A stretch of DNA of 64,000 nucleotides. It comes from Cerrena zonata (taxonomy: Eukaryota > Basidiomycota > Agaricomycetes > Polyporales > Cerrenaceae). The translations under genes and the position numbers were made by a program. Location of the stretch: NCBI GenBank assembly GCA_038087015.1, contig JASBNA010000050.1, forward strand, positions 62,001 through 126,000, in the 5' to 3' direction. This document shows positions 35,180 through 49,097 of the stretch, one piece after another. The notes below the pieces were generated by a model. That model was not told the origin of the DNA and ran no database searches. It saw only the letters and a program-made list of their open reading frames with translations. Numbering within the stretch: position 1 is the stretch's first letter; every line of letters begins with the position of its first letter.

Positions 35180-37309
35180 CTAATCCTTCTCTTTCTCCGG
35201 AACCTTCTCCAATCCATCATACGTCTCTTTAACGACATCACCTTCCGCCTCCTCCGCTTCTTCATCTTCTAGAGTCCTGACAGCACCCTTGAATGTATCT
35301 TTACCCCATGCGAACCAGCCAAGTACGACGAGGAGAAGCAGTGCTCCGACAGCGACGATGGCATAATTCATTGTGGTTGAGGACACGGGGTGGGAGGTAG
35401 GGAGCACAAAGAGTACACAGACGAAGACGGTAAACTGAAGTCAAATAATGAGTTATGAGGAAGTTGGATGATAGAAGGGAGCGTATACGTACAAGGAAAG
35501 ATGCAACGTTGATAGGCCATGACCATTTGCCGAGGGTGAAAGGACCACGTTCCCTGAATCTGAATAATCATGTTAGTGCTAATTTTGGAAAAAAACAATG
35601 GAAGGTCTGCGCACGAATTCGGCCAGAAGACACGGATGATGACCGGCTGTAAATAACTCAACATCACTGAAATAGCAGCAGACGACAGAATAGCGTTGAA
35701 CTATCATCCTCATCTTAGTTTTGTCCAATATTCAACAGAGTCAAAGAGGTGCTTACCGCAATAGGACTGCCAATATACGCACAACTAACAGCACATCCGA
35801 CAATGACGGAGATCCAAACACCAACATACGGAGCTTGGTACCTGTTCAACGCCATAAACCACTTCTTGTAGAATCCATCGTGAGCAGTCGGCACCGCATT
35901 ATCCCTAGCCAAAGAATAAAGCAAACGCGAACTAGCCGCGAACGCCGTAACGGCAGCCATAAACTGAGCAAGTGCAATAATGACGATACACATGAACGTC
36001 AAGCTCTTTCCCTGTTTGGTACTTCCCGCACCAATGACGCCATTATCCGAATCATCTGTTCGGTCATTGAATACGTCGAAGAAGAGTTGAGCAATTGGGA
36101 TGGCGAATCCTGTTGCTTGAATACTGGAGATGGAACGGATGCTGAAGAGGAGAGCGAGCATGTAGACGACACCGATGAGCCATGAACCGATGATGGAGGA
36201 GATGATGGCGAGCGGGGCAAGCATTTCGGCTCGGGATGTTTCTTCGGCGACTTGAGCTGCCGTTTCACATCCTTCGAGAGTATAGACTGCTTGGAGGAAG
36301 CCAAGAAGGACGACAAAGGTTTTGGACGACCAGCCTGTAAAACTTGTGAAGGATATGAGTGTCAGAATTCGGAGGGAAGAAGAAATGTAGGGTTACACGT
36401 ACTTTTCATAGTCGGTGAATACGAAAGTTCCAGTATTCTGAGCTCGTATTTTCAGTTAAACTAGTTTGTATGGAGAATAAAGTAACTGAATGTACCTTTT
36501 CGGGTGATTTCACAAGTAAAGTCACCACCAAAACGACAGTGCCACCGAGCGTCCACCAGAGGTTGAACGCACTAAGAGCACCAACCGCCCTCGTGCCGAA
36601 GGTGTTGACAATTCCTGAGAGGATATTTACTCCCCACGCCAAAGCTGTGATTTGGACTCGGGTAATCGGGCGGCCTATCGAAAGTTCAATTATGGAGGCA
36701 AGGTAGAGTGCTGTACTGTTCATATGTCAGACGACACATTGGTACGCGCGTTACAGCCCTAACCGACCTGAGATTTCCGGAAGTTCCAGTAAAGATCATG
36801 GCAATGCTGTAAATCCAACCGGTCTACTGGTTCGAAGCTTGTCGTGAATTCCTGCTACAACGGGAGTTTACAAGTGTACGCACGCAGACTATGATGGAGT
36901 TTAGCTACGCTGCTTATTAGGAGAGAAATATTAAGATACTTACAGCCAATAAATGGTGTCTTTGGTCGCATTTTGCAGACCCAATAATATAAACCACCCA
37001 TAGTAGGGTATGCACTGCAGATTTCGGCAAGTGACAAGGCAATCAACAACATGAACAGACTGCAAATCTAGCAATCATGTTTAGTTGAAGTGGTGGGTTG
37101 TAAGACAAGGAAACGCGTACATTCCAACCCCAAAACAATCCCAACGGCCCGCCAGAAAAGAGACCGGTCTGGAGAGCACTACTCATTCCAGTTAAAATAC
37201 CGATCGCACAGAACGACATTCCGAGGACACCAAACAACGACATGTCCCGACGAAACTCGCTTTTGTAGCCTAACGCCTGAAGGCGTTGATCCGAGCTTGG
37301 GGGTGCCAT
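35180..37309 (-). CDS. APC-superfamily amino acid/GABA/choline permease
   Basis: Plasma-membrane or vacuolar transporter of the fungal ACT family (Uga4/Hnm1 type). Exons 37309-37121, 37067-36944, 36888-36884, 36823-36768, 36715-36496, 36437-36403, 36342-35757, 35700-35615, 35559-35493 and 35434-35180 give 540 residues. Start region: RRDMSLFGVLGMSFCAIGIL. Then LAEICSAYPTMGGLYYW, the strongly conserved APC helix 2-3 signature, DYENFTGWSSKTFVVLLGF, and RLLYSLARDNAVPTAHDGFYKKW, the loop between helices 8 and 9. About 12 helices are predicted. Reading phase is kept only if a 5-nt exon is included. The tail is acidic. Substrate (GABA, choline or an amino acid) cannot be decided. Confidence 0.9.
36884..36888 (-). 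other. 5-nt microexon of the permease gene
   Basis: TCTGC on the minus strand between introns of 55 nt (36889-36943) and 60 nt (36824-36883), both with normal GT/AG ends and branch-like CTAA motifs. Exon 2 ends in phase 1 and exon 4 opens in phase 0 directly after an in-frame TAG. Only these five bases restore the frame, giving FIGFCTGWIYS, which fits the family. Confidence 0.75.
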
Positions 37310-38127
37310 GATTCACTCCTTCAATCTCTTGCAAAACCTAGAGGTTAGAGGGTGAACGAGCGCAGTCGGTCTCGAACCGTTTAAATCAAAATGGGAACAT
37401 GTTATATACAGGAGCAGGGAGAAATTGCTTATCGGCATACGGTTAAGTAGCTCCGATATAGTGGGCCGGTCAGAATGTGATAAGGAATGTAACTGATGGG
37501 AATGAACAGAAACTTGGAGAGTGCGGTGAGATAGGTCATGGGAGATTGAATATGCAATCCAATTCTATTGATATTCGCGTGACTACACAGGGACATTAGG
37601 ATAATGAACGGTTTTACCATCATTCGTTCCGTAAACTGGGCAACAAGCGGGGACATTGCGACCATGAGATAAAGACTGTCTCCTGATGATATGTCGATTT
37701 TGACTCAGATTTCCTGAGCCGAGAAAACGCAAATGAATAATGTTGGTGAGGAATGTCGAGGACGGACAAAAACTTGCCAGTTACATAGAGCCCCACAAGT
37801 CCAAGTCACAGTATGGGAGAAATGTCAGATAACGTTTTGTGCCTTTGATAAGAGATCTATGTTCGTGGAAATACTAGGAGATGAATGTAGTCATTTCAAA
37901 AGCGTAGTGTGAGTGCACCCGCCGACTCCTAATGATACAAGAGTAAGGTTCCATGTAAGAGATATTGCGTTCGTATAGTCTGAGTCTCGAACAATACAGT
38001 GGAGATGATAGTTTGGTGATAAAAGACAAAGGGGCGCTTCAGACGGTCCCGATCACGAAGCGCGCGGTGACGTCTGTCGGTTAGGATGAAGAATGACTAG
38101 AAAACAGCTCTCTGACCTACATTCACC
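37310..38127. other. Intergenic between divergent permease and TCF25 genes
   Basis: About 820 bases expected to hold both promoters. No RNA gene or conserved ORF recognised. Confidence 0.45.
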
Positions 38128-40934
38128 ATGCCTCCTCGTCTCAGCAAACGACAAATTAGAGAACAAGAGGAGCTCGCTGCTTTTGATGTAAAGGATGAAT
38201 CACCCGTAGAAGGGGAATCTGAGGAAGGACCCACTGTACCACTCAGGACGGGCGCATTTGCTGCAGTAGGGTTCGGTTGGTTGACATCTATGTCCCGATA
38301 ACTTATCCTATTATTCTAGCTTATGTCCGGAGGAGGTAGTGAAAAAGAAGAGAGTGAAGAGGAACCCGAAGTGACCGCGTCGAAAAAGAAGGCTCGTAAG
38401 CCTTTTCCGACTATCCACTTACGTTCATAACACAATTTGAATTCTCTTTACAGAAAAAGAAAAAGAAAAAGGCTTCATCCGCTGCTACTCCTGCCAATAC
38501 GTCCCATGACATTGAGCCTACATCTACACCAAAGTCGAAAAAGAAGGCAGTAAAAAAGCAGCAGCAAAAATCCAAGGCGAAAGATTCATCAGGAGCAGAT
38601 GATCTTGACAAGGCTCTTGCGGAACTGTCTCTCAAATATCCCACTCTCCGTCAGCCAGCTGCTTCGGGCTCCTCTACACCTTCACAAGCGCAGGCTCATT
38701 CTGCGTTCTACAGTCTCCTATCGGTTACTCTTGCAAATCTTGATGCTGAAGCCGAGTTCCGCAAATTCTTCGGTGCCAAAGTCGTTTCTTCGAACAAGAC
38801 ATCGTCCTCGCCTGGCCCGTCATCCTCCAAACAACGCGGAGGGGCATTATCAAGATCCAATCTTGCTCGTCCCCAACCTGGATGGTGGCCCGCTTACTTA
38901 CGAGATGGACTTTCGCTCAGGGTCTTGACGGATGAGGAAATGGAGACGAGGAATAAACGACATGGGTGGCAGTTGGATTTGCCTGGCGAGAAGGTATGGT
39001 CAGTTGAATACAGCAAGAAATACAAGAGTGTAACGAGGTCGTTCGTGGCGATGGTCTTATCTGGCGGTATGTCTCTCAACCTCTCGTACTCTTTCGATTA
39101 TTCAACATGAGCTTCTCCATCAGATCCGGAGGGATTCTGGCAAACGTTGAGAGTATACCCATACCATGCCGATACGCTTCTCCAAGTTTCCGAAGTGTAT
39201 TTCCATCGAGAAGGTTAACTTGCTTCTGCCCATTTACCTTATCGGTTTAATTAATTTGCGACATAGAACATAGCACGGCTGCCGATTTCATCGCACGAGC
39301 TCTCTTCACCTATGAGCGTGCTTTCAACGGTGTTGGCTCGTTTAACTTCACATCAGGAACCAATAGGCTCGACTTCGATCATGTTGAAAACCGACCTTTC
39401 TTCCTTGCTCTTCATCGTCACATTGTGTATGTATGTTCTATTCATGTCGTGGGATCTCAAATTAACTCCTTTGCATAGGGATCTAGCGAGGCGAGGTTGT
39501 GTCCGAACCGCATTCGAGGTTACAAAGCTCCTTTACAGTCTTGATCCCTCAACAGACCCTCACGGCTCATTGCTCCATCTCGACTTCCTAGCTCTCAAGA
39601 CTTCTCAGACTCAATGGCTCTTGGATCTCTGGGATGCTCACCTACAGCTTCCATCTTCTCGCCGACTTTCTGCACAGGCTTTGCCCAACTGGAACTATTC
39701 GAGAGCGTTGGCCTTGTACATGCAGGAAGGGAAGAAGGAAGGGCATGAAGCAAGTACGAAAGTGCTAGTAGAGGCGGTGAAAACATTCCCCATGGTGGTG
39801 CCTCTTTTGGCAGATAAGACAGACTTCCCAGTCTCGGATGAAGTGAGAAGACACTCTGCATTCCGAATTCAGCTTGACGCAAGGTATGGTATCTCCGATC
39901 AATACTCCAAGTTGTTAACTCCTTATACTACTCTCCATCAGATCAATGTCAAACGAGACAGAATCCATTCTACATCTGATCTCACACATCTACGTACAAC
40001 GAACAGCGGCCCTCTGGAAAACAAACGCGTCTGCGTCCTGGTTTACAGATGCTGTCTCTGCCGCCTTCTCGTCTGTTCCCACAATCCTTCCTGTCTTCAA
40101 ATCATCTCCATTCGTCAACACACCTACCCTCCGTAACTCCATCTATAGACATGTCCTCGCGCTTGAATCTCCCGCTACACGCTCTCTTCTGAGTTTCATA
40201 CCCGCCCAAACGGTGTCATCCCGAAATTTGTCTTGTGATCCTCTCCCTCCCCCAACTAAATTAAATTCCTACGACCTTACCGGGCCTTTCTTCGCGTCAC
40301 TCTCGCCAGACGACGATCCTCTACAACTCAGACCCCGAGGACGTCGGGCAAATGAAAGGATGTTAGAAAGACTCGTCCCGGATCCCGAGTTTAGACGACA
40401 GCTGCAAGCGTTGTTCGATGGCAACGAAGCGCTCAGGAGGCAATTTCCTGGTGGGGTTGTTCAGTTCGCACAGATCGCGGGGCAGTTCCCAGAGGTGCTC
40501 GACGACCTGATGATTGCTCAGTTTGCGGGAGGTCAGGAGGGTGCTCAGGGTGTGGTGCCCGTTCAGTTTGGAGATGCAGGGATGCCTGGTGGGATGCCTG
40601 GTGAACAACATGATGACGTCGATACCGATGACGAGAATGATTTACCGGCTCGTCCTGCTGGGGTAGCAAGAGCGGTAGATGCACGTGTAGAGAACGAAGA
40701 TGAGGAAGACGATGAGGAAGATGAGGAAACCGAAGTCGCTGTACGTCATGATTTAATTGAGGTCTTCCAAGTACTAACCGAGTTTCTTCGACTATTCCCA
40801 TTCAGCCTCTTCCCGTCCGTATGCTTCGAAATGTCCTCAATAGGTTTTGGGGCGGTGGACAACAAGCAGAAAATGAATCCTCTGAAGAGGAAGAGGACGC
40901 ACATTCTTCGGCGCACGAGGATGATGTTGATTGA
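38128..40934 (+). CDS. TCF25/Rqc1 homolog, ribosome-associated quality control factor
   Basis: Cytosolic factor that in yeast (Rqc1) acts with Ltn1 and Rqc2 on stalled 60S subunits. Exons 38128-38265, 38320-38370 (or 38395), 38454-39066, 39124-39213, 39267-39426, 39479-39883, 39942-40740 and 40806-40934 give about 794 residues. The N-terminus is acidic and Lys-rich, followed by the core: DPEGFWQTLRVYPYHADTLLQ, then HSTAADFIARALFTYERAF and ENRPFFLALHRHI, then RRGCVRTAFEVTKLLYSLDP. These are hallmark TCF25 stretches. The tail is acidic. One doubt: the strong donor at 38396 (GTAAGC) puts the Lys-rich exon out of frame, while a weaker donor at 38371 (GTGACC) keeps it. Confidence 0.88.
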
Positions 40935-41044
40935 ATGCAGATGAATAAAGGAGAAAAGGCAATGTTATGTATCGCTAGGTAAACGTTTGAAAGTCATTGG
41001 ACTGCCGTACTTCTGACATGCACATGTTCTAAAGTTCTAAGGTT

Positions 41045-42398
<1,354 letters not shown>

Positions 42399-43663
42399 GA
42401 TTTCCTGTTACGGTCGTGAAATTAGAGTTCTAGAGTGGGGGGAGAAGAAGACCGAATACAGGGTATCCAAGAGACGTTGTAGGCCTCCGTCCGATGAAAG
42501 ATGTGGGGGAGGTGTAAGAGAAATCAAAATGCATATCTCATCTAATGGGAGCCTTGTATACATGTGAGGACAGTGATCTAGGGGGACCAGAGCACAGGAC
42601 CATCTAGCCTTTTGGGGATATCAAAAATGAGGGTGTCAGGGAACAGCGTGATCCATCGGACACAAGTCTTTGAGGCGGCGGGTGTAAACGTGAGCGCTGA
42701 TCAACTTCGCTGCCAGTGTACATGTACTGTATCTCCTAGGGTTTTTTGAAAATAGTAGTTATTGATGAGATGATCAGTAGTATTCATTCTAGTCGAAGCG
42801 CTCAGGCTTTAAGCCTTTCAGTTGTATCGAACGGACCTACTGGATTCGCTATCTTGGTCTGGACGTACCGAGACAACGAGTCGAGAACAGCGTATCAAGG
42901 AGCACTCACCGAATGGTACCCCAAGGATTTATATTTCAAAATTATATGCTGTTACACGTTTCGAATGGACTTGTATGAACATGGGGCATGGACAAGTTGA
43001 AATTTGAGAAACTGGTGGTTATGACATTCCCGAGATGACGCCGTATATTGGTATTGAGTGTAACTTATCGTTTCCTTCCTATGTCCGACCATACGAGAGT
43101 AGATATTCATTGCTCATTGTTTGACTCTCACCGTGCTGGATGTCGAGGTTCGAAGACGAGCGAGAACTCGCTACTCAGCTGGAGGTTTCCTTTCTCGATC
43201 AACAATCGATCGACGATGATCATTCCCGTTACTCCCGCCAAACGACGATCTCGACCGTGACCTGGGCTGACTCAGAACTCACTCAAAGCCATTAAACGAG
43301 TAGTGGCCACGATGGAGGTTTTTCATCGCCTGTATTTTTAGTTCATGGGGCCTTCCTTCCGCAGATCACGGCGAACCAATGAGTACTCTGAATAATACGC
43401 AAGCATACGGTCTCGAAATTAGTAGCCAACCCTCATCACCCGTCATATATGTGCAGCTATTTCAGAGCATGCTTCCCAGTATTGCACAATGGGTCCTCCA
43501 TAGACACGAACAAACATTCTCTGTGCACTCCCCTTTGTTGTGTCTCACGAAGGAGCGCTGAACACGAACAAGTTCCTGTCCCTTACCCTCATGAAAGAAC
43601 CACCCTAAGTCCCTAAACAGGGACACCCAGAGCGGAATAACGATCTTTTTAAGTAATCGGCTG
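42399..43663. other. Intergenic between the old yellow enzyme and the kinase gene
   Basis: Contains the OYE promoter and the 3' flank of the kinase. The frame at 43462-43692 on the minus strand lies 3' of the kinase stop and could be a further exon, but no valid splice path was found. Nothing else recognised. Confidence 0.4.
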
Positions 43664-46346
43664 TCAGTGACGGCATTCTCCTGAGAAAGCATACCAACTC
43701 ACCGGACACTCGGTCGGACGATGTAAACCATCGCCCCCTGCAATGGTCGTGGACAGGTCAAGGTTTTCAGGGGAGAAATGATTGCATAATGGCTGATAAA
43801 TCCTAACCGTCCCATCGGAGAAGTTAAATCTTAGAATCGATCAAAGAACCCATTAGGATATACGTATACAAGTATAAGTAAAGCTCCGACACGTACCGCA
43901 CAAATCGCCATAGACGATCACTTCGGTCTATAGACCACTGATAGCCAACGACCAAAACCCGTTGGGGAGGGTCGATGCATCCACACGCGTTCCAAAATTC
44001 GCCCAGTAGTGGTGATACTTCCTCCTTTCCCAGTAACATCCTCTTATTAATACGCCCAGTTACGAGGGGAGGCACAACGAAAGTGCACTGCTGACTCGGA
44101 TTATCAGCATGTGTCCCGATATGATGCTTCGAGATCCAGTATGACAAGGCGATCGCAAGTCCCGGCTGATCAAATGAAACGTTGGGTTGACGAGGGGGAA
44201 GTTCCACAATCCTGTCTATTATCCTCGAGAATTCTGCGCTATCCTCGAAGTACTCTTGAAGGAGATCAATAATGTTGTCGCAATCACCTGGTTGGAGCGG
44301 CTTGGAACGTCGGAGCTTTCGGAACCATTGGTCTCGACATTCTTTGCTAGCTTCGGTAAAGATGGGTGATGCCCGCCCTAGTCCAGTGTTGGGATCGTGA
44401 TGTCCTCCTTCGGAAATGTGATTCCTAAAATCCATCTCTCTCCAAGGATGACTACGAGGGGGACGTGGCCTTTGAATACCTTCTTGTCCACGACCAAGAA
44501 CGTGTACGACATAATCGATTTCGGGTCGTTTACTAGGGTGTCGATCCCACGTCTGAGTTATGAGGCTCCATAGATCGTCATCGATGGCCGTGAGCTCGGG
44601 ATTTCTTGAGGGTCGTATATGCTTCTTGACTACGATAGCATACAAAATCTCGACAGGAGTATCCGCGAACGGAGGCTTCCCTGTAAAAACCTATTGATTT
44701 CAATTTCAAGGTGGCGAGAAAAAGGGAAAAGATGAGGAGTTACCTCATACATCGTCATGCCCAAGCTGTATATGTCAGTTGCCTTATTAGTTGTCGACTC
44801 CGACATTTGCTCGGGAGCAATCCATTGTAATGAACCGAATAATTTCGTAGGTTCCGCCAAAGAGATGAGGGTGGCCGTATACGTCTTAATGCTGGTTAAT
44901 CCGAAGTCCGAGAGGTAAGCTCTTCCGAACTCGTCCACCAAAATATTTGCCTAGATCAAGATTATTAACAAGGACGCGGAGGAATATGTGCGAACATACG
45001 CACCCCTTTCAGATCACGGTGAATTATATCGTGATAATGAAGGTACTGAAGACCACATGAAGCGTCGTACAACTAAGATGGACGTATCGTAAGTCGTGGA
45101 AAAGAATATAACAATGAGAATGAAGTCATACCAGCTTCCGTTGGTCGGAATTAGGGTGGGTAGAAATGTATCTCAATATATCGCCCGTCATAAGAGCGCA
45201 TACGAGAAAAGGGGGAGAAGCCATAGAAGCCACACCATAGAAAGGGAGGATATTGGGATGTCTAAGCTTCTTCCATATTCCTATCTCACGATTGACTAGC
45301 TACGATAGTCATTATGAGACATCCACATATATCAGCGTAAAATAAACATACTTCCTCTGATACGGCTGGGTTGAGCACTTTGACGGCTACGACTGTCCCA
45401 TGCCAGAGGCCGCGGTAGACGTCCCCGAACCCTCCTGAGCCCAACTTGTGGGACCAGTGAATATGCACCTCCGCTTGTGTGAGTGTGAAAATGTCAGGGG
45501 CTGTGGGTGAGGGTATGTTGAAGTGTTCTTGAAGGGCGTGTAGGCCTTGCAAGTATACACGACGTTCTGACCTATGCGTGTTTCCAAGTTCGTCTATGGA
45601 CTAAAGAAGAATATTAAGTGGAGTAAATTTGATTGATATGGATTGGTACCTTTTGTAACGCAAGCATAGTGTCCATGACTTGGTTCATACGGGCCTTATG
45701 CAACCCAAATTGCTACCAACGTACTACGTGAGTATGATTATGGCATTCGCATATAGAGAAATGTATACCTCTAGTACGTTCGTGTTGTTCTGTTCAATCT
45801 TGCGCAGAACTCTTTTGCACTCGCGCTCTCGGGCTCGATTATTCTTTTGCTGTAGCATGTGTAGATCGATATTTCCAGCTATCTTCAACCTCATGAGATA
45901 ATGATGGATATGCGACAAGAATAATGATAACGGTATACTTACATTGAATAAGGCCATAGTATGTTTCAGCTCTCTATATACGGCCTGCATACTATTAGAT
46001 ATGTCTTGGGCCCAAAAAAAGCGTTGTATTGTCGGTCTTTTAGATACGTCTTCGAGTAGGGCTGACATATCTTCCAGAACCCTAGATGTAAACATTGTTG
46101 AAAGTTTAGTTAAGTCTCTATGCATTCGTCAGTGGAGTTAACACACCTCTTCAGGCGGTCGAGTTGTTCTTTACCAGAGGGCAATAAATCATCATTCTGC
46201 TGCATTTGCAGAACATCGTAGATAGATTTCACATGTTCCTTGAGGAGGTTACATTCCTCTTGATTGTGCTTTGTTTTCGCGATTTGGTCATAAAGACACT
46301 GGGCGGCATAACCAAGTCCCTGAATGATTCCCAGAGGGTCCACCAT
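43664..46346 (-). CDS. TKL-type protein kinase with MLKL-like N-terminal helical bundle
   Basis: Ten exons: 46346-46147, 46081-45943, 45882-45769, 45712-45650, 45600-45352, 45299-45132, 45072-45004, 44950-44744, 44690-43897 and 43829-43664, giving 722 residues. Residues 1-170 are all-helical (CLYDQIAKTKHNQEECNLL, QDISNSMQAVYRELKHTM, REREC-KRVLRKIEQ), in the style of the MLKL/Cbl-N adaptor domain. The kinase domain runs from about 222 to 440: LGSGGFGDVYRG, Lys246 in VAVKVL, HRDLKGAN (329-336), DFG 349-351 and WIAPEQM, so it should be active. A 280-residue C-terminal region is of unknown kind. Without the last intron the ORF would end at 43824; splicing at a branch-containing 67-nt intron gives a more coding-like tail. 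Animal and plant MLKL proteins share this order, but equivalence of function is inference. Confidence 0.78.
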
Positions 46347-47494
46347 TCTTCGTTTGCCAGCTGTATGCGAGGGGTATCTAGTGTGAAAGTCAAGATAATG
46401 GTTGTGGGACCAAACGTGAGTTCCTGGGTTTCGGAGGATTAAACCCACGTGTCGTCGAAGTCTACATCTTTAGCTCCTGTCAGATGACTGGATTGACTTC
46501 TCGAAGTATTATTTAATTCACATAAAGTTGTCCCAAGAACACCAACTTATTCTAGGCGAGTACCGGCGGTTTGTGTCGGGAAGACCTACATAGACATTGA
46601 GGTTGACTACATAGAATAGTGAGGGATATGAAGTGCTTACTATTAGCACGCAGGCTATCGCGTTTCTCGCTATTAGTATGTATATAGAAATGTGACCTCT
46701 GAACTGGAATCTCAGAACCTGCGTCATCGAGAGCGTATCATGGCTTTCGTCGTTCGAATCTCTAACTCTCGATGTTTTGTGCTGTCCGGAACTTTGCTCG
46801 TTTCAGAATAGGGTGAAGTATACGGACTTGACTATCGCGTCGGAGGCTGCTAGCAACTTCTGAATGTTAGTGGATGCGTATCAAGGGTAACTTTTGTTTT
46901 CATGCCAACGCCGTTCATGGGGTCCCGACAGGGTCCGAGCCGCTTGTTGCTAAACGAAACATAGCCGCCCAGGAACGAGGCCTTTGGAAAACATAAACAA
47001 ATAGTATTATTGCCGAGGTACCACTAGCCGACAGTCGCTTCGCACCTGCTACGTCACAGTCTTCATTCAGCTAGAGAATGATAATTGGTTCGATGACGTC
47101 TAAATATTGCGACATGTATGATGTCTCCTATGAGTCCTGCTCTTTAGACGTCACCGGACCCTCCAATCGATCTAAAACACTACTCTGCTTGGCAATAGTA
47201 AGTACTTTTTGTATTACTTTATCATGATTCATAACTGAATATCTCCAAGCTTTCAATCTACACTTATGGAATGCTTATAGCTGGACTGCCGAATAGACAT
47301 AAGTTGACTTTTGTTTCCACACATTCGACGATGTCGTATCATATGACGCAACTTCGATATTGATTGCGTGACGATTCCCAAGCTCTATCTGCGGCACGGA
47401 TATCTAAGTATAGTCTGGATCGGTATTGAACGATATCATTGCTCTCAAACGCGCTTTGCACTATTATAGGATCCATAGCAATACGTTTTCGACC
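46347..47494. other. Intergenic between divergent kinase and oxygenase B genes
   Basis: About 1.15 kb with promoters for both. A longer ORF upstream of the kinase ATG starts only at a GTG (46448) and was not used. No RNA gene seen. Confidence 0.45.
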
Positions 47495-49097
47495 ATGTCT
47501 CAAGAATTCAAGATTCCTCACTACATCTCAGCCCCATCTACCAATGAACAATGTAAGCTTTACTTTGATATATAGACATCATTATTCTCAAACCATGACA
47601 TATTTAGTGGACTATGCGGAATTGGCTATTATCGATCTGTCGAAAAGTGACACCCCTGAGGGGCGAGCAGAGCTTGCTATCAAGGCCCGTGATGCCATGC
47701 GCGATATCGGTTTCTTTTATGTTATTAACCATGGATATACTCAAGAACAGGTCAGAGTCTTACAATTATATCACTTATATGTATCACTACTGACCGTGTG
47801 TACCAGAACGATCGGATTTTCGATATCGCTGATATACCATTTGCTCACGTCACTGAGGAGGAAAAACGAAAGTATGAAGGAAAGATGCTTCAGACAGGAT
47901 CGTACCAGGGATATAAACTGCGTAACTACTGGGTGTGTTATCCCCTGTTCCGTATACTGTATATGCATCAATTGACCTCACGATTCCGTCGACAGCACAT
48001 AGACAATGGCGTTCACGATCAACTGGAGCACTACAATAGTAAGCTTGAGCGAAATCTAATACAGCCTCCTAGCCTCTCATATTTGATAGTCAATAGAGAC
48101 GTTACGAAACGTGAACATCCAGAGTCCTTGCGACCTCTATTGCCAGAGATCAAAGAATTCTCTCGGCACAATCATTTCAAGGTTCTTCATCCAATTCTGA
48201 GGTATGTCGGACCAATTCAGACTAAGTCCTCTCGTGACTACATGATAACTACAGGCTTTTGGCTGTTGGACTTGACCTACCGGAAGATACCTTTGTGAAT
48301 GTCCACGGATACGATTCAGTTGGGGAAACTTACGGTACGTCTAATCCGGAATGTTCTCCGTACTCATTTAACAGGCACTCGGTCACCCAGTCCGTTTCAT
48401 GAAATAGTAAGCACCTTAAATTCTGCTTCTGTTCCTGAATCCCACTTACTAACATAACGAAGTTACCCTCGCACAGAAGATGAAGAAACCAAAACCAACC
48501 ATGTGTGGTTGAAAGGTCACACAGGTAAGATTCCATGGCTATTCCTGTGTTCCGGAAGCTGTTGAAGGTGGTCAACGTTCATCCGTCAGACTTCGGTACG
48601 ATAACCATCCTATGGTCTCAACCCATTTCTGCACTTCAGATACTGTCTCCGGACGGGAAGTGGCGTTGGATCCGACACCTTGATAACGCACTCGTACGTG
48701 AACGTCAATACGGGACCAACATTTCGATTCTTTCTCACGCTCATGTACACTGCAGGTTATCAACGCTGGAGATGCAATGGAGTTCCTATCCGGAGGTTAC
48801 TACCGTGCGACCATTCATCGAGTTGTCCAACCTCCTCCAGACCAGCGTGGATATACTAGACTTGGAGTATTTTACTTCGTCATGACAGATGACGATGTGA
48901 AGCTTAACCCTCATGCTGAAAGTCGAGTACTACAGCAGCATGGAATACAAAGGAGGTTCAACGATGGAGACACTCCTACTATGGAACAATGGAGAAGGGG
49001 AAGAACCAGTGCTTACGGAAAGACGGACCTAAAGAAGGCAGAAGGTGGCGTAGAAGAGGAAGTAATTAACGGAGTTGTGGTAAAGCACTACAATTAG
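47495..49097 (+). CDS. 2-oxoglutarate/Fe(II) oxygenase (isopenicillin N synthase-like), copy B
   Basis: Ten exons: 47495-47552, 47608-47750, 47807-47932, 47996-48038, 48090-48201, 48255-48334, 48391-48406, 48463-48524, 48590-48693 and 48756-49097, giving 361 residues. The N-terminal DIOX_N-like part has RDAMRDIGFFYVINHGY. Iron ligands are His212 and Asp214 in GHTDFGTITILWSQP and His269 in YYRATIHRV. A 2-oxoglutarate-binding Arg is expected in QRGYTRLGVFYF. Exons 2-9 have the same lengths as in copy C and, except for exon 6, in copy A. Many such proteins act in secondary metabolism, but no biosynthetic cluster is seen beside it. Confidence 0.9.

Noticed and set aside
43824..43896. Unspliced kinase C-terminus ending in a Tyr/Leu-rich stretch
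   Set aside because: That stretch has a GTACGT donor, a CTAAT branch motif and an AAG acceptor, and splicing gives a more protein-like end at 43664.
46347..46448. N-terminal extension of the MLKL-like kinase
   Set aside because: The extended frame starts only with GTG. The ATG at 46346 gives a clean start, and the upstream residues look non-coding.
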